Below are positions 1-7,962 of a stretch of 64,000 nt of DNA, piece after piece. Source of the DNA: Demequina zhanjiangensis (GTDB lineage Bacteria > Actinomycetota > Actinomycetes > Actinomycetales > Demequinaceae). The stretch is from the NCBI RefSeq assembly GCF_030418315.1, contig NZ_JAUHPV010000002.1, positions 489,973 to 553,972 of the forward strand, in the 5' to 3' direction. A program made the translations under genes and the position numbers. How positions within the stretch are numbered: the stretch's first letter is position 1; the number at the start of each line of letters is the position of its first letter. Under the pieces are notes generated by a model. That model was not told where the DNA came from. It did not search any database and was given only the letters and a program-made list of their open reading frames with translations.

Positions 1-50
1 TGCGCGTCTGCCTATTCCGCCACTCGCGCGTGCCGGGAAATGTTAGCACG

Positions 51-83
51 GTCGGGGCCCCGTGAACGAACCAGGACCCCGAC
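51..83 (-). terminator. Putative terminator after the first MCP gene
   Basis: An inverted repeat (51-60 with 74-83, 9 of 10 pairs plus one wobble) lies about 24 bases past the stop of the MCP gene read leftwards. It is followed on the minus strand by a short T-containing stretch. Bases 1-50 to its left show no gene. Confidence 0.5.
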
Positions 84-106
84 CGCCAACCACGTACCCC
101 GAGGGG

Positions 107-1708
107 TCAGAAGGTGAAGTGCTCCACTCGGCCGCGCAGGCTCGTCGAGAGCTCGGCCAGCTCGTTGACGCTCGCCTGGATCTGGTCGAGCACCTCTGCC
201 GAGTCTGCGGACGTCTGCGCGACGGTCGCGATGTTGCCGGCGATGTCACCCGAGCCGGTCGCCGCCTCGGCCACGCCCCTCGACATCTCGGTGGTCGTGG
301 CGGTCTGCTCCTCCACGGCCGACGCGATGGTCATCTGGAAGTCGGAGATCTGCTTGACGATCTCCGAGATCTCGGCGATCGCCTCGACGGCGCCCTCGGT
401 GTCGTCCTGGATGGCCTGGACGCGACGCGCCACCTCCTCGGTGGCCTTCGCCGTCTCCTGAGCCAGGTCCTTCACCTCGTTCGCGACGACGGCGAAGCCC
501 TTGCCCGCCTCGCCAGCCCTGGCCGCCTCGATGGTCGCGTTCAGCGCGAGCAGGTTGGTCTGCTCGGCGATGCCCGTGATGACCTTGATGACGTTGCCGA
601 TCTCCTGCGAGGAGACGCCGAGCTTGCCGACGCGCTCGTTCGTGGTGTCGGCGACCGCCGTTGCATTGGAGGCCACACGCGCAGCCTCGTTGGCGTTGTG
701 GGAGATCTCGCGGATCGACGCACCCATCTGCTCGGCGCCCGACGCGACGGTCTGGACGGAACGGTTGACCTCCTCAGCGGCGGTCGCGACCACGCCAGCC
801 TGCGTGGAGGCCTCCTGGGAGCCTGCGGCCACCTGGGCATTGGCGGCAGAGAGCTCCTCAGCGGCCGCGGCGACCATCTGTGCGGAGGTGATGACCTCGG
901 CCATCGTCTCCCGCAGCGACGCCTGCGCCTTGGCGAGCGAGCGCGACATGTCGCCGATCTCGTCGCCGCTGTCCACGTGCGCCTCGACAGTGATGTCGCC
1001 GTCGGCGAGCGCCTCAAGGGAATGCTTGACCTTCGCGGCGGCTGCCGTGATGCGGCGCGACAGAGTCACACCGGCGAGCACTGCGGCGACGACTCCGAGC
1101 AGCACCACACCGATCATGACAAGGCGCACGGTCTCTGCGCTGCTCTCCGCTGCGGTGATCTGGGCCTCGACGGTTCCGTGCACCTCTTCGACGAGCTCGT
1201 CGATGTTCTGCGCGACGAGCGCCGTCTGCGCGTCCATCTGGGCCTCGGTGGGGCGTGAGGCGACGTCGGCGGAGGTGTAGTGGTCCTGAGCCATGGCCTG
1301 GAAGGTCTCCCAGTCGCCGACCTTCCGCTCAAGGTCCGAGACGGGCACCCCGAAGCTCTCCTGATAGTCGGTGACGAAGGCGCCGATGGCGGCGTCCATC
1401 TCGTCGAAGCGCGCGGAGAGCTCCTCGAAGCCAGCGCCGAGCTCCTGCTCGGTCATGCCCTCGAGGCGGATGATCTGCTTCTCGACCTCGGCGAAGCCCT
1501 TCTCCATCGCCAGGACGTTCGCGTCCGAGCTCTCGAGCTGAGCGATGAGCTCGTGGTCGCGGGCGGATGAGCTGCTGAGCTGCAGCACGCCGACGAGGCC
1601 CACGGCGAGCAAAGCCACGAGGACGAGGCCGAAGGCGGCGGTGAACTGCGCGGACAGGGGGAAACGCGCAAGGCGCCGTGCGCGCACGGGGGCGGTCAGG
1701 GTCTTCAT
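107..1708 (-). CDS. Methyl-accepting chemotaxis protein (first of two tandem paralogues)
   Basis: Membrane chemoreceptor that would control CheA through CheW. It has a short basic N-terminus, TM1 at about residues 22-44, an extracytoplasmic four-helix-type sensor to about 194, TM2 at about 195-216, then HAMP and the cytoplasmic signalling coiled coil. The conserved tip ([19 protein letters not shown]) is intact. The start at 1708 (MKTLTAP) is preferred over an upstream ATG at 1744: it has a GGAG ribosome site, and the 1744 codon lies inside the FliA-type promoter. The signalling domain is very close to that of the next gene, whereas the sensor domains differ, so the two probably detect different cues. 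Ligand unknown. Confidence 0.93.
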   Translation of the reverse strand: MKTLTAPVRARRLARFPLSAQFTAAFGLVLVALLAVGLVGVLQLSSSSARDHELIAQLESSDANVLAMEKGFAEVEKQIIRLEGMTEQELGAGFEELSARFDEMDAAIGAFVTDYQESFGVPVSDLERKVGDWETFQAMAQDHYTSADVASRPTEAQMDAQTALVAQNIDELVEEVHGTVEAQITAAESSAETVRLVMIGVVLLGVVAAVLAGVTLSRRITAAAAKVKHSLEALADGDITVEAHVDSGDEIGDMSRSLAKAQASLRETMAEVITSAQMVAAAAEELSAANAQVAAGSQEASTQAGVVATAAEEVNRSVQTVASGAEQMGASIREISHNANEAARVASNATAVADTTNERVGKLGVSSQEIGNVIKVITGIAEQTNLLALNATIEAARAGEAGKGFAVVANEVKDLAQETAKATEEVARRVQAIQDDTEGAVEAIAEISEIVKQISDFQMTIASAVEEQTATTTEMSRGVAEAATGSGDIAGNIATVAQTSADSAEVLDQIQASVNELAELSTSLRGRVEHFTF

Positions 1709-1740
1709 GATGCTCCAGACGATGAATGGTTTCAGACCGC

Positions 1741-1768
1741 TCATCGACAGGAGGAGTCACTCGGTGAG
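1741..1768 (-). promoter_or_regulatory. FliA-type promoter of the first MCP gene
   Basis: Read on the minus strand: CTCA (1765-1768), 16 bases, then GTCGATGA (1741-1748). It lies about 35 bases before the start codon and matches the layout at four other motility genes in the window. Confidence 0.7.
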
Positions 1769-1882
1769 CCTTCGAGAGAAAAGCCCCGCGGGGTATCCGT
1801 GTCGTTCGCGCTGTGCTGGTGGCCGCCGCCCGCCGCGTCGGCGGAGCGACGACCACCTCACACGGTCACGAGGTGCTGCGCG

Positions 1883-3484
1883 TCAGTAGGTGAACTGCTC
1901 GACCTTCGAGCGCAGGTTCGCGCTGAGCTCGGCGAGCTCGTTGACGCTCGCGCCGATCTGGTCGAGCACCTGGGCCGAGTCTGCGGAGGCCTGCGCCACC
2001 GTCGAGATGTTGCCCGCGATGTCCGCAGAACCCGAGGCAGCCTCGGCGACCCCACGCGACATCTCGGTGGTCGTGGCGGTCTGCTCCTCGACTGCCGACG
2101 CGATGGTCATCTGGAAGTCGTTGATCTGCTGGACGATCTCGGAGATCTGGCCGATCGCCTCGACGGCGCCGCCGGTGTCCTCCTGGATCGCGGCCACGCG
2201 ACGCGCGACCTCCTCGGTGGCCTTCGCGGTCTCCTGGGCGAGGTCCTTGACCTCACCCGCGACGACGGCGAAGCCCTTGCCCGCCTCACCGGCGCGCGCG
2301 GCTTCGATGGTCGCGTTGAGGGCCAGCAGGTTGGTCTGCTCGGCGATGCCGGTGATGACCTTGATGACGTTGCCGATCTCCTGGCTCGAGAGTCCGAGCT
2401 TCGCGACCTGGTCGTTCGTCGCGTCGGCGACCGACGTGGCGGACGCGGCGATGCGGGCGGCCTCGTTCGCGTTGTGAGAGATCTCCTTGATGGAGGCGCC
2501 CATCTGCTCCGTGCCGGAGGCGACGGCCTGGACCGAGCGGTTCACCTCGTCGGCCGCGTTGGCGACGACGCCGGCCTGGGTGGAGGTCTCCTGGGACCCG
2601 GCAGCGACCTGAGCATTGGCGGCCGAGAGCTCCTCGGCGGCGGCGGCCACAGTCTGGGCGGAGCTGATGACCTCGGCCATCGTCTCGCGCAGCGAGGCCT
2701 GAGCGGAGCCCAAGGAGGTGGCCATGTCGCCGATCTCGTCCCGGCTGGTGACCTTCGCCTCGACCGTCAGATCGCCCGCCGCAAGAGCGTCGAGCGAGGT
2801 CTTGACCTGGGACACGCCACCGCGGATGCGTCGGGAGAACCAGACGCCCATGGCGATCGCGGTCGCCACGGCGATGCCCGCGACACCGATCAGGATGAGG
2901 CGGATCTGAGAGGCGAGCGCCTCACCCTCCGCGATCTCCGCGAGGATCTGCTCCGCGACCTGATCAGTGAGCGACGCTACGGAGGCGCTCACCTGGGCGC
3001 CGATCGCGTCCTGCTGGTCGGTCGTGATCGGCTCAGCGGTGGAACCGGGGCTGTACAGCGCGTCGAGACCGGCCGTGTAGGAGCCCCACGCGGCGACGTC
3101 CTCCTCGACATACGCGATCTCCTCGTCGAAGTAGTCGAGGTAGAGCGCTCCGAACTCGTCGATCCTGGTCTGGAAGAGCGCGATGTTCTCCTGCTGCGTG
3201 GCCCACGCGGCGGGGATCTCCGCCTCGTCCATGGACCTCATGCGGAGGGTCTGCATGCGGACGATGTCCACCGCGTCCTTGACCTCGGCGATCTTCGCGT
3301 CGGCCAGGTAGATCTTCTGCATGATCAGCTGATCGTCGGCGCCCTGCCGCGTCAGCTGCGTCACCGCCGTCGTGGCGACGATCGCCAGCAGCACCACGAC
3401 GGTGCCGAAGGCGAGGCTGATCTGCGCGGACAACGGGAAGCGCCTGGCGGACCTGCCACGGTTCCGGGTAACGGTGTTCTTCAT
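1883..3484 (-). CDS. Methyl-accepting chemotaxis protein (second of two tandem paralogues)
   Basis: Transmembrane chemoreceptor with the same plan as its downstream neighbour: N-terminal TM helix, helical sensor with many acidic residues, second TM, HAMP, and a signalling domain with the conserved hairpin tip. The start at 3484 ([10 protein letters not shown]) has a GGAGAG site and lies downstream of a FliA-type promoter; a longer reading frame to 3532 would overlap that promoter. The cytoplasmic half is nearly identical to the first MCP, pointing to a gene duplication followed by sensor divergence. It is separated from the che operon by a terminator, so it is probably transcribed alone. Confidence 0.93.
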   Translation of the reverse strand: MKNTVTRNRGRSARRFPLSAQISLAFGTVVVLLAIVATTAVTQLTRQGADDQLIMQKIYLADAKIAEVKDAVDIVRMQTLRMRSMDEAEIPAAWATQQENIALFQTRIDEFGALYLDYFDEEIAYVEEDVAAWGSYTAGLDALYSPGSTAEPITTDQQDAIGAQVSASVASLTDQVAEQILAEIAEGEALASQIRLILIGVAGIAVATAIAMGVWFSRRIRGGVSQVKTSLDALAAGDLTVEAKVTSRDEIGDMATSLGSAQASLRETMAEVISSAQTVAAAAEELSAANAQVAAGSQETSTQAGVVANAADEVNRSVQAVASGTEQMGASIKEISHNANEAARIAASATSVADATNDQVAKLGLSSQEIGNVIKVITGIAEQTNLLALNATIEAARAGEAGKGFAVVAGEVKDLAQETAKATEEVARRVAAIQEDTGGAVEAIGQISEIVQQINDFQMTIASAVEEQTATTTEMSRGVAEAASGSADIAGNISTVAQASADSAQVLDQIGASVNELAELSANLRSKVEQFTY

Positions 3485-3517
3485 GACTCTCCAAGACGAA
3501 GGATTCCGACGCCCGGA

Positions 3518-3545
3518 GAATCGGCTCCGCATTCCCTGGGGTGAG
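3518..3545 (-). promoter_or_regulatory. FliA-type promoter of the second MCP gene
   Basis: Minus strand: CTCA (3542-3545), exactly 16 bases, GCCGATTC (3518-3525). It is located 34 bases before the start codon. Confidence 0.75.
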
Positions 3546-3665
3546 AATCAGTGACGAATTCCTCATGCGAACCCGAACTATTGGCATATCACCTACAGAT
3601 GGCGCCCAATCGGCTGCGAGCGCAAGAACTCGGGCCCGTTCGGACCTCTGCCCGGACAGCAGAAA

Positions 3666-3717
3666 GCCCGCGGCCGCCGCGACCCCGAACGAATCGGAGG
3701 CCGCGGCAGACGCGGGC
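3666..3717 (-). terminator. Rho-independent terminator of the che operon
   Basis: Long GC-rich inverted repeat: 7 pairs, a 3-base internal loop, then 6 further pairs. It is followed on the minus strand by TTTCTGCT and lies 51 bases after the last che-operon gene. It ends the cheA-to-cheX-like transcript before the MCP promoter. Confidence 0.75.
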
Positions 3718-3767
3718 ATGCCTGAACCCTCGAAGCGCGAACGGCGCACGCGCCTCGACGGTCCCCC

Positions 3768-4262
3768 CTAGAAGGCGACGACGACCGAGATCCGGCCCTC
3801 GCCATAACCCTGGATCGACAGCGTGCCGTCGATCCGGCCGCCCTGTTGAAGGGCAAGCTCGTTGACGTCCGCAGGCAGGGTCTCCCGCGGCGCGTAGGTC
3901 TCCTGCAGCTTCAGGTGAACGGTGTCCTTCTTGTTGAAGAGCGACGCCGCCACGTTGAGGATCTCCGACATGTTGTCGAACTGCGGAGGCGACACGAGGC
4001 CGCTCGACACGGCCTGCTCGGCCCCGTTCTGCGGCATCAGCGCGATCGCCGAGCCGCCACGTGCGATCAGCGGGATGTCCACGAGCGCGATCGCCTTCAC
4101 GTTGCCGAAGTCGTCCACATAGGTGGCGCACGCGGCACCGTCGAGCGGGTCGACGCGATCTCCGTCGCCCCACTCGACGCCACGGCCCAGCATGCCCTCG
4201 AACAGCTCCCGGACCTCGAACGCCGTGGGCACCGGCGTCGGCTTCAGGTCGACGGCGCTCAT
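3768..4262 (-). CDS. CheX/CheC-like protein, putative CheY-P phosphatase (copy 1)
   Basis: A 164-residue cytoplasmic protein, last in the che operon. Its start overlaps the stop of cheY1 by ATGA. At residues 100-103 it has E-I-L-N, matching the ExxN signature with which CheC/CheX proteins attack the CheY acyl phosphate. The flanking glycine-asparagine typical of CheX is lost (SEILNVAASLFN). A second 164-residue protein two genes upstream has ExxN at exactly the same residues. Known of the family: CheX-type enzymes dephosphorylate CheY-P. Inferred: these are two paralogues acting on, or tethering, the two CheY proteins. It could instead be a scaffold with weak activity. Confidence 0.6.
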   Translation of the reverse strand: MSAVDLKPTPVPTAFEVRELFEGMLGRGVEWGDGDRVDPLDGAACATYVDDFGNVKAIALVDIPLIARGGSAIALMPQNGAEQAVSSGLVSPPQFDNMSEILNVAASLFNKKDTVHLKLQETYAPRETLPADVNELALQQGGRIDGTLSIQGYGEGRISVVVAF

Positions 4263-4621
4263 GCGAGGAGCGGATCGATCGTGTCGCGGAACGTGTCCGC
4301 GGTGAACGGCTTGGCGATAAGGAACAGCGCGCCGGCCTGCTCGGCCGTCTCACGCATCTGATCCGAGCCCTCGGAGGTCACGAACGCGAACGGCGTCTCG
4401 TTGCCCTCACCGCGCAGGTTGCGCAGCAGCTCGATGCCGGTCATCTCCGGCATGTTCCAATCGGACAGCACGAAGTCGGGCGCGTTGGCTCGGATCTTCG
4501 TGAGGGCATCGGCGCCGTTCTCGGCCTCCTCGATGTCCCACCAGTCGTAACCCGCTTGGCGGAGCGTGCGGATCACGATCTGCCGCATGACGCGGCTGTC
4601 ATCGGCGACGACAACCTTCAT
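4259..4621 (-). CDS. cheY: CheY-type single-domain response regulator (copy 1)
   Basis: A 120-residue receiver domain with the acidic pair D7/D8, phospho-acceptor D54, T82 and K104. It should be phosphorylated by CheA and bind the motor switch or another target. The ATG at 4621 is chosen because MKVVVADDSR matches the family N-terminus; a GTG at 4630 is an alternative. It sits between two CheX-like genes and is the second of two cheY genes in the operon. Which one drives motor switching cannot be told from sequence. Confidence 0.92.
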   Translation of the reverse strand: MKVVVADDSRVMRQIVIRTLRQAGYDWWDIEEAENGADALTKIRANAPDFVLSDWNMPEMTGIELLRNLRGEGNETPFAFVTSEGSDQMRETAEQAGALFLIAKPFTADTFRDTIDPLLA

Positions 4622-4651
4622 GTCGGCCACCTCTCTTCCTTGTTAGTCGGG

Positions 4652-5146
4652 TTATGACCTGGACGAAGGGTCCTCGTTCAGGACCCACAGGCTGACGCAC
4701 AGGAGTGCGCCTCGCCACGTGACGCAGGCGTCCACCACGGGTGAGGCGTCGGCCAGCGTGGGCATCTCGTCGGACACCTCGGGCATCGTGAGGGCGCCCG
4801 GGTGTGTGACGAGGGACTTGACGTTCCCGCCGACCACGTTGACCAGCTCGCCGACGGCGTCGGCGAAGTCGGTCTCGGCCACGGGGGCGTCGTCCTCGAG
4901 ATCGAACAGGATGCGGGCGAGGTCCTCGCCGGTGTCCCGTCCCATCGAGATGAGCACGCGGGCCTCGTCGCCGGCTCCGACGACGTCGACCCACGTGTAG
5001 GTCGGGTGGAGGATCGCAGGGCGCTCGCCGTACCACCGCATGAGGTGGCCGGGCTCGCCGTCGATCATCGTGGTGAACAGGTCCTCGGCGACTGCGAAGA
5101 CCGGGTCCGGGTCCGCGAGGACCTCCCAGTTCGTGGTGACGGTCAC
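4652..5146 (-). CDS. CheX-like putative CheY-P phosphatase (copy 2)
   Basis: A 164-residue protein beginning at a GTG that overlaps the cheY2 stop (GTGA), with GGAG five bases before. Residues 100-108 read ELVNVVGGN, the ExxNxxGN signature of CheX phosphatases, with E100 and N103 as expected catalytic residues. Translational coupling to cheY2 suggests the pair works together to set CheY-P lifetime. It is the better-preserved of the two CheX-like copies. No cheD, cheC or cheZ gene is seen in the window. Confidence 0.72.
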   Translation of the reverse strand: MTVTTNWEVLADPDPVFAVAEDLFTTMIDGEPGHLMRWYGERPAILHPTYTWVDVVGAGDEARVLISMGRDTGEDLARILFDLEDDAPVAETDFADAVGELVNVVGGNVKSLVTHPGALTMPEVSDEMPTLADASPVVDACVTWRGALLCVSLWVLNEDPSSRS

Positions 5147-5526
5147 AGCGTCTCCTTCGCCTCGACCAGCCCCAGGAACTGCAGCTTGTCGATGATGATG
5201 TCCGGGGTGAACGGCTTGATGACGTACTCGTGAGCGCCGGCGGCGAGCGCGCGGACGATCTGGTTCTGCTCGCCCTCGGTGGTGACCATCATCAGCGTGA
5301 TGTCGCGCCACTCGTCGCGCTTGCGCGCCTCGACCACGAACTCGAAGCCGGTCATCACCGGCATGTTCCAGTCGATGCAGCAGAGCTGAACGTCGTCGTG
5401 CTCCTCGAGGCGGTCGAGCGCCTCCTTGCCGTCTCCGGCCTCCACCACGTCGAATCCGACGTCGGTGAGGATCCCTCCGACGATGCGTCTCATGACGCGC
5501 GAGTCGTCGATGACCAGTGCCTTCAT
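5143..5526 (-). CDS. cheY: CheY-type single-domain response regulator (copy 2)
   Basis: A 127-residue receiver with D7/D8, phospho-acceptor D52, T82 and K104 all present. It lies just after cheR (5-base gap) and overlaps the following CheX-like gene. It differs clearly from the second cheY gene, so the two may have different partners, for example motor switch versus phosphate sink as in other two-CheY systems. That division of labour is inference. Confidence 0.92.
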   Translation of the reverse strand: MKALVIDDSRVMRRIVGGILTDVGFDVVEAGDGKEALDRLEEHDDVQLCCIDWNMPVMTGFEFVVEARKRDEWRDITLMMVTTEGEQNQIVRALAAGAHEYVIKPFTPDIIIDKLQFLGLVEAKETL

Positions 5527-5531
5527 GTCGT

Positions 5532-6338
5532 CTACTTCCCTTCGCGAGGCCTGTACACGGAGCTGCCACCTTCGTGGACCCGCTCCCAGGTGTCGTCGAT
5601 TCCGATGGTTGTTTCGGCGGCGCCGAGGAACAGGTACCCGCCCGGGGCCAGCGAGCGCCGGACCCTGGCGAGAACGTCGCGCTTCGTCGCCACGTCGAAG
5701 TAGATGAGGACGTTGCGAAGGAACACGATGTCGAATGGTCCGCCCATGGGCGGCTGGTCCAGCAGGTTGTGCTTGCGGAAGGTCACCTGCTGGCGCAGGG
5801 GCGGAGCGATCTCGAAGGTCGCTCCCTTGCGCACGAAGTGCTTGACGAGGACCGGTGCGGGAAGGCCCCGGTTCACCTCGAGCTGGCTGTACGCGCCGAG
5901 GCGGCCCTTGGCGAGCACCTCCTCGGACAGGTCCGTGGCCACGATGCTGAGGTCGAGGTCCGGGTGGTGGTCCTTGACGGTCATGGCGATCGAGTACGCC
6001 TCCTGGCCGGTCGAGCATGCCGCCGACCACACCTTGATCCGGCGAGAGCCGCGGTTGCGCAGGTCCGGCAGGACGGTGTTGCGCAGCATGTTGAACGGCG
6101 TGATGTCGCGGAACCAGGAGGTCTCGTTGGTGGTGAGCGCCTCGACGACCTGCTCGTGCAGGCCCGTGTTGGCGCGCAGCGTGCGGACGTAGGCGTCCAC
6201 GTTGGCTGCACCGGCGGAGCGGGCGAGGGGAGCGAGCCGGCTCTCGACCAGGTACTCCTTGCCCTTCTCCAGCTGGATCGCGCTGCGCTGGCGCACCAGC
6301 GTCGCGACGAAGTCGAATGTGTCAGGTGCGAGGCTCAT
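5532..6338 (-). CDS. cheR: CheR chemoreceptor glutamate methyltransferase
   Basis: A 268-residue S-adenosylmethionine-dependent enzyme that methylates glutamates on MCP signalling helices for adaptation. Visible signatures are the N-terminal helical domain, NETSWFRD, the SAM-binding loop SAACSTGQEAYS and the late motif FLRNVLIYF. The start overlaps the cheB stop (ATGA), so the two opposing adaptation enzymes are translationally coupled. No receptor-tethering pentapeptide was looked for beyond noting that both MCPs end in HFTF/QFTY-type residues. Confidence 0.95.
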   Translation of the reverse strand: MSLAPDTFDFVATLVRQRSAIQLEKGKEYLVESRLAPLARSAGAANVDAYVRTLRANTGLHEQVVEALTTNETSWFRDITPFNMLRNTVLPDLRNRGSRRIKVWSAACSTGQEAYSIAMTVKDHHPDLDLSIVATDLSEEVLAKGRLGAYSQLEVNRGLPAPVLVKHFVRKGATFEIAPPLRQQVTFRKHNLLDQPPMGGPFDIVFLRNVLIYFDVATKRDVLARVRRSLAPGGYLFLGAAETTIGIDDTWERVHEGGSSVYRPREGK

Positions 6339-7396
6339 CGTGCCACCTCCACGCGTCGTGCGGTCCGGCCGGTGAAGGCGCCCGCGATGGCGGGGGCGAT
6401 CTCCGTGATCGGAAGGATCTGATGTGCGAGTCCGGCCGTGGCGACCGCGCCTGGCATGCCCCAGACGACCGACGTCGGCTCGTCCTGGACGACCACGCGG
6501 CCACCGGCGTCCTTGATGTCGCGGCAGGCGTCGCGGCCATCCGAGCCCATGCCGGTGAGGACGACGGCGAGCAGGTCGCCGCCCCACACCTTCACGGCCG
6601 ACTTGAACATGACGTCCACGGCGGGCCGGCAGAAGTTGACCTGCGGGCCCTGGTGCGTGACGGCCTTCACGAGGGTTCCCTGGCTCTGGACCTCGAGGTG
6701 GTAGTCACCGGGCGCGATGTAGATGGTGCCGGGCTCCAGGCGGTCGCCGGCCTTCGCCTCCACGACGCGGCTCGGGCCGATGCGGTCCAGGCGTGCGGCG
6801 AGCTGGGCGGTGAACACGGGCGGCATGTGCTGAGTGACGAGCACCGGGACCGGGAGCGGGCCGGGAAGCGCGCTGACGACCTTCGAGAGAGCCTCGGGGC
6901 CACCGGTCGACGAGCCGATGACGACGGCACGTGGCCGACGGACGGGGCCGTCGTGCTGGGCGACGCGTGCGGGCGCACCCATGCGGGGACGGCCGACGAG
7001 GGCCTTGATCTTGGGGAGAAGCTGCTCCTTGATGACGCCGACGGCCTCCGTCGGGTCGGCGACGCGCGTCGGCTTGGTGACGTAGTCGGTGGCACCTGCC
7101 GCGAGCGCGTCCAGGGTGGAGGACGCACCGTGCGAGGTGAGCGTCGAGAACATGATGATCGGGGTGCGCACACCGCGGCGACGCAGCTCCGTGACGGTCT
7201 CGATGCCGTTCATCACGGGCATCTCGATGTCCATCGTGATGAGGTCGGGCTTGAGCGCCGCGGCCTTGGAGAGCGCGATCGACCCGTTCTGGGCGACACC
7301 CACGACCTCGATCGCGTTGTCAGCCGAGAGAGCGTCGGTCACGATGCGGCGCACGACGACGGAGTCGTCGACGACCAGGACCTTGATAGTTGCCAT
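6335..7396 (-). CDS. cheB: CheB receptor methylesterase/deamidase with receiver domain
   Basis: A 353-residue enzyme that removes receptor methyl groups. The N-terminal receiver has D10, D11 and acceptor D56. The catalytic domain has the serine loop GSSTGG (S163), H190 and the GMGSDG loop with D286, giving a complete S-H-D triad. It is expected to be activated by CheA phosphorylation. It precedes cheR with a 4-base overlap. The 145 bases before it carry a possible 17-codon ORF. Confidence 0.96.
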   Translation of the reverse strand: MATIKVLVVDDSVVVRRIVTDALSADNAIEVVGVAQNGSIALSKAAALKPDLITMDIEMPVMNGIETVTELRRRGVRTPIIMFSTLTSHGASSTLDALAAGATDYVTKPTRVADPTEAVGVIKEQLLPKIKALVGRPRMGAPARVAQHDGPVRRPRAVVIGSSTGGPEALSKVVSALPGPLPVPVLVTQHMPPVFTAQLAARLDRIGPSRVVEAKAGDRLEPGTIYIAPGDYHLEVQSQGTLVKAVTHQGPQVNFCRPAVDVMFKSAVKVWGGDLLAVVLTGMGSDGRDACRDIKDAGGRVVVQDEPTSVVWGMPGAVATAGLAHQILPITEIAPAIAGAFTGRTARRVEVAR

Positions 7397-7405
7397 CGTC
7401 GGCCC

Positions 7406-7459
7406 CTATCCGGCGGATCCGGCGCCCATGGGGGACGCCCCGCTCTGCTTTGACATCAT
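7406..7459 (-). CDS. Possible 17-residue peptide ORF between cheW and cheB
   Basis: A short frame reading MMSKQSGASPMGAGSAG. It is preceded by a strong GAGGAG ribosome site five bases before the first ATG, and it ends 9 bases before the cheB start. The Shine-Dalgarno is better than that of several real genes here. It may encode a small protein, act as a leader that loads ribosomes for cheB, or be chance. No homologue is recognised. Confidence 0.35.
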   Translation of the reverse strand: MMSKQSGASPMGAGSAG

Positions 7460-7541
7460 GTCTCCTCGTCCGGCGCTTCCTACGCCGAGGTGGTGCCGAC
7501 CTGCCCTGAGGCGGCCGGCGGGGACTGGGTGAAACCTTGGA

Positions 7542-7961
7542 TCAGACCTGTGCTGCAAGATCCACGTCGAGCGACAGCAGCAGGTCCTCCTCGAGCGAGT
7601 AGACGCCGGTGACGACCTCCTGGAGGGACTCCTCCAGGGTGGGCGGCGGCGGGCCGAAGCTGTCGCCGTCGAGCTCGAGCACATCGCCCACCTGGTCCAC
7701 CAGGAGCGAGACGGGCTCGCCGTCGATGTTGACGACCATCATCATCGGCTCGTCCTCGGGGCCGTACGGGGCACGGCCGAGGCGGGCGCGCAGGTCCACC
7801 ATGAGGACCACCTGGCCGCGCAGGTTCACCAGGCCGGCGACGGCCTCGGGAGCGTGCGGGACCGGGGTGTGGGCCTGCATCTTCAGGGCCTCCTGGACCC
7901 GGGCGACGTCGACCCCGTACAGGCGGTCGTCGAGCTTGAACGTGGCGAGCTGGTGACGCAT
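7542..7961 (-). CDS. cheW: CheW coupling protein
   Basis: A 139-residue adaptor that links MCP tips to CheA. It shows a single CheW-like SH3-type domain with the typical VNLRGQVVLMVDLRARLG core and a GEPVSLLVDQVGDVLEL strand. It starts one base after the cheA stop. Its C-terminus carries a Leu/Asp-rich tail. CheA itself has two CheW-like domains, so arrays here may contain more coupling surfaces than the single-CheW pattern. Confidence 0.94.
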   Translation of the reverse strand: MRHQLATFKLDDRLYGVDVARVQEALKMQAHTPVPHAPEAVAGLVNLRGQVVLMVDLRARLGRAPYGPEDEPMMMVVNIDGEPVSLLVDQVGDVLELDGDSFGPPPPTLEESLQEVVTGVYSLEEDLLLSLDVDLAAQV

Positions 7962-7962
7962 G

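Noticed and set aside
1780..1796. Small hairpin CCCCGCGGGG followed by T-rich bases after the second MCP gene
   Set aside because: It would fit a terminator on the minus strand, but the palindrome is only ten bases with no loop, so I do not list it as one.
1799..3544. 581-codon plus-strand frame opposite the second MCP
   Set aside because: Repetitive Arg/Leu/Gly/Asp translation caused by the coiled-coil codon pattern of the MCP gene.
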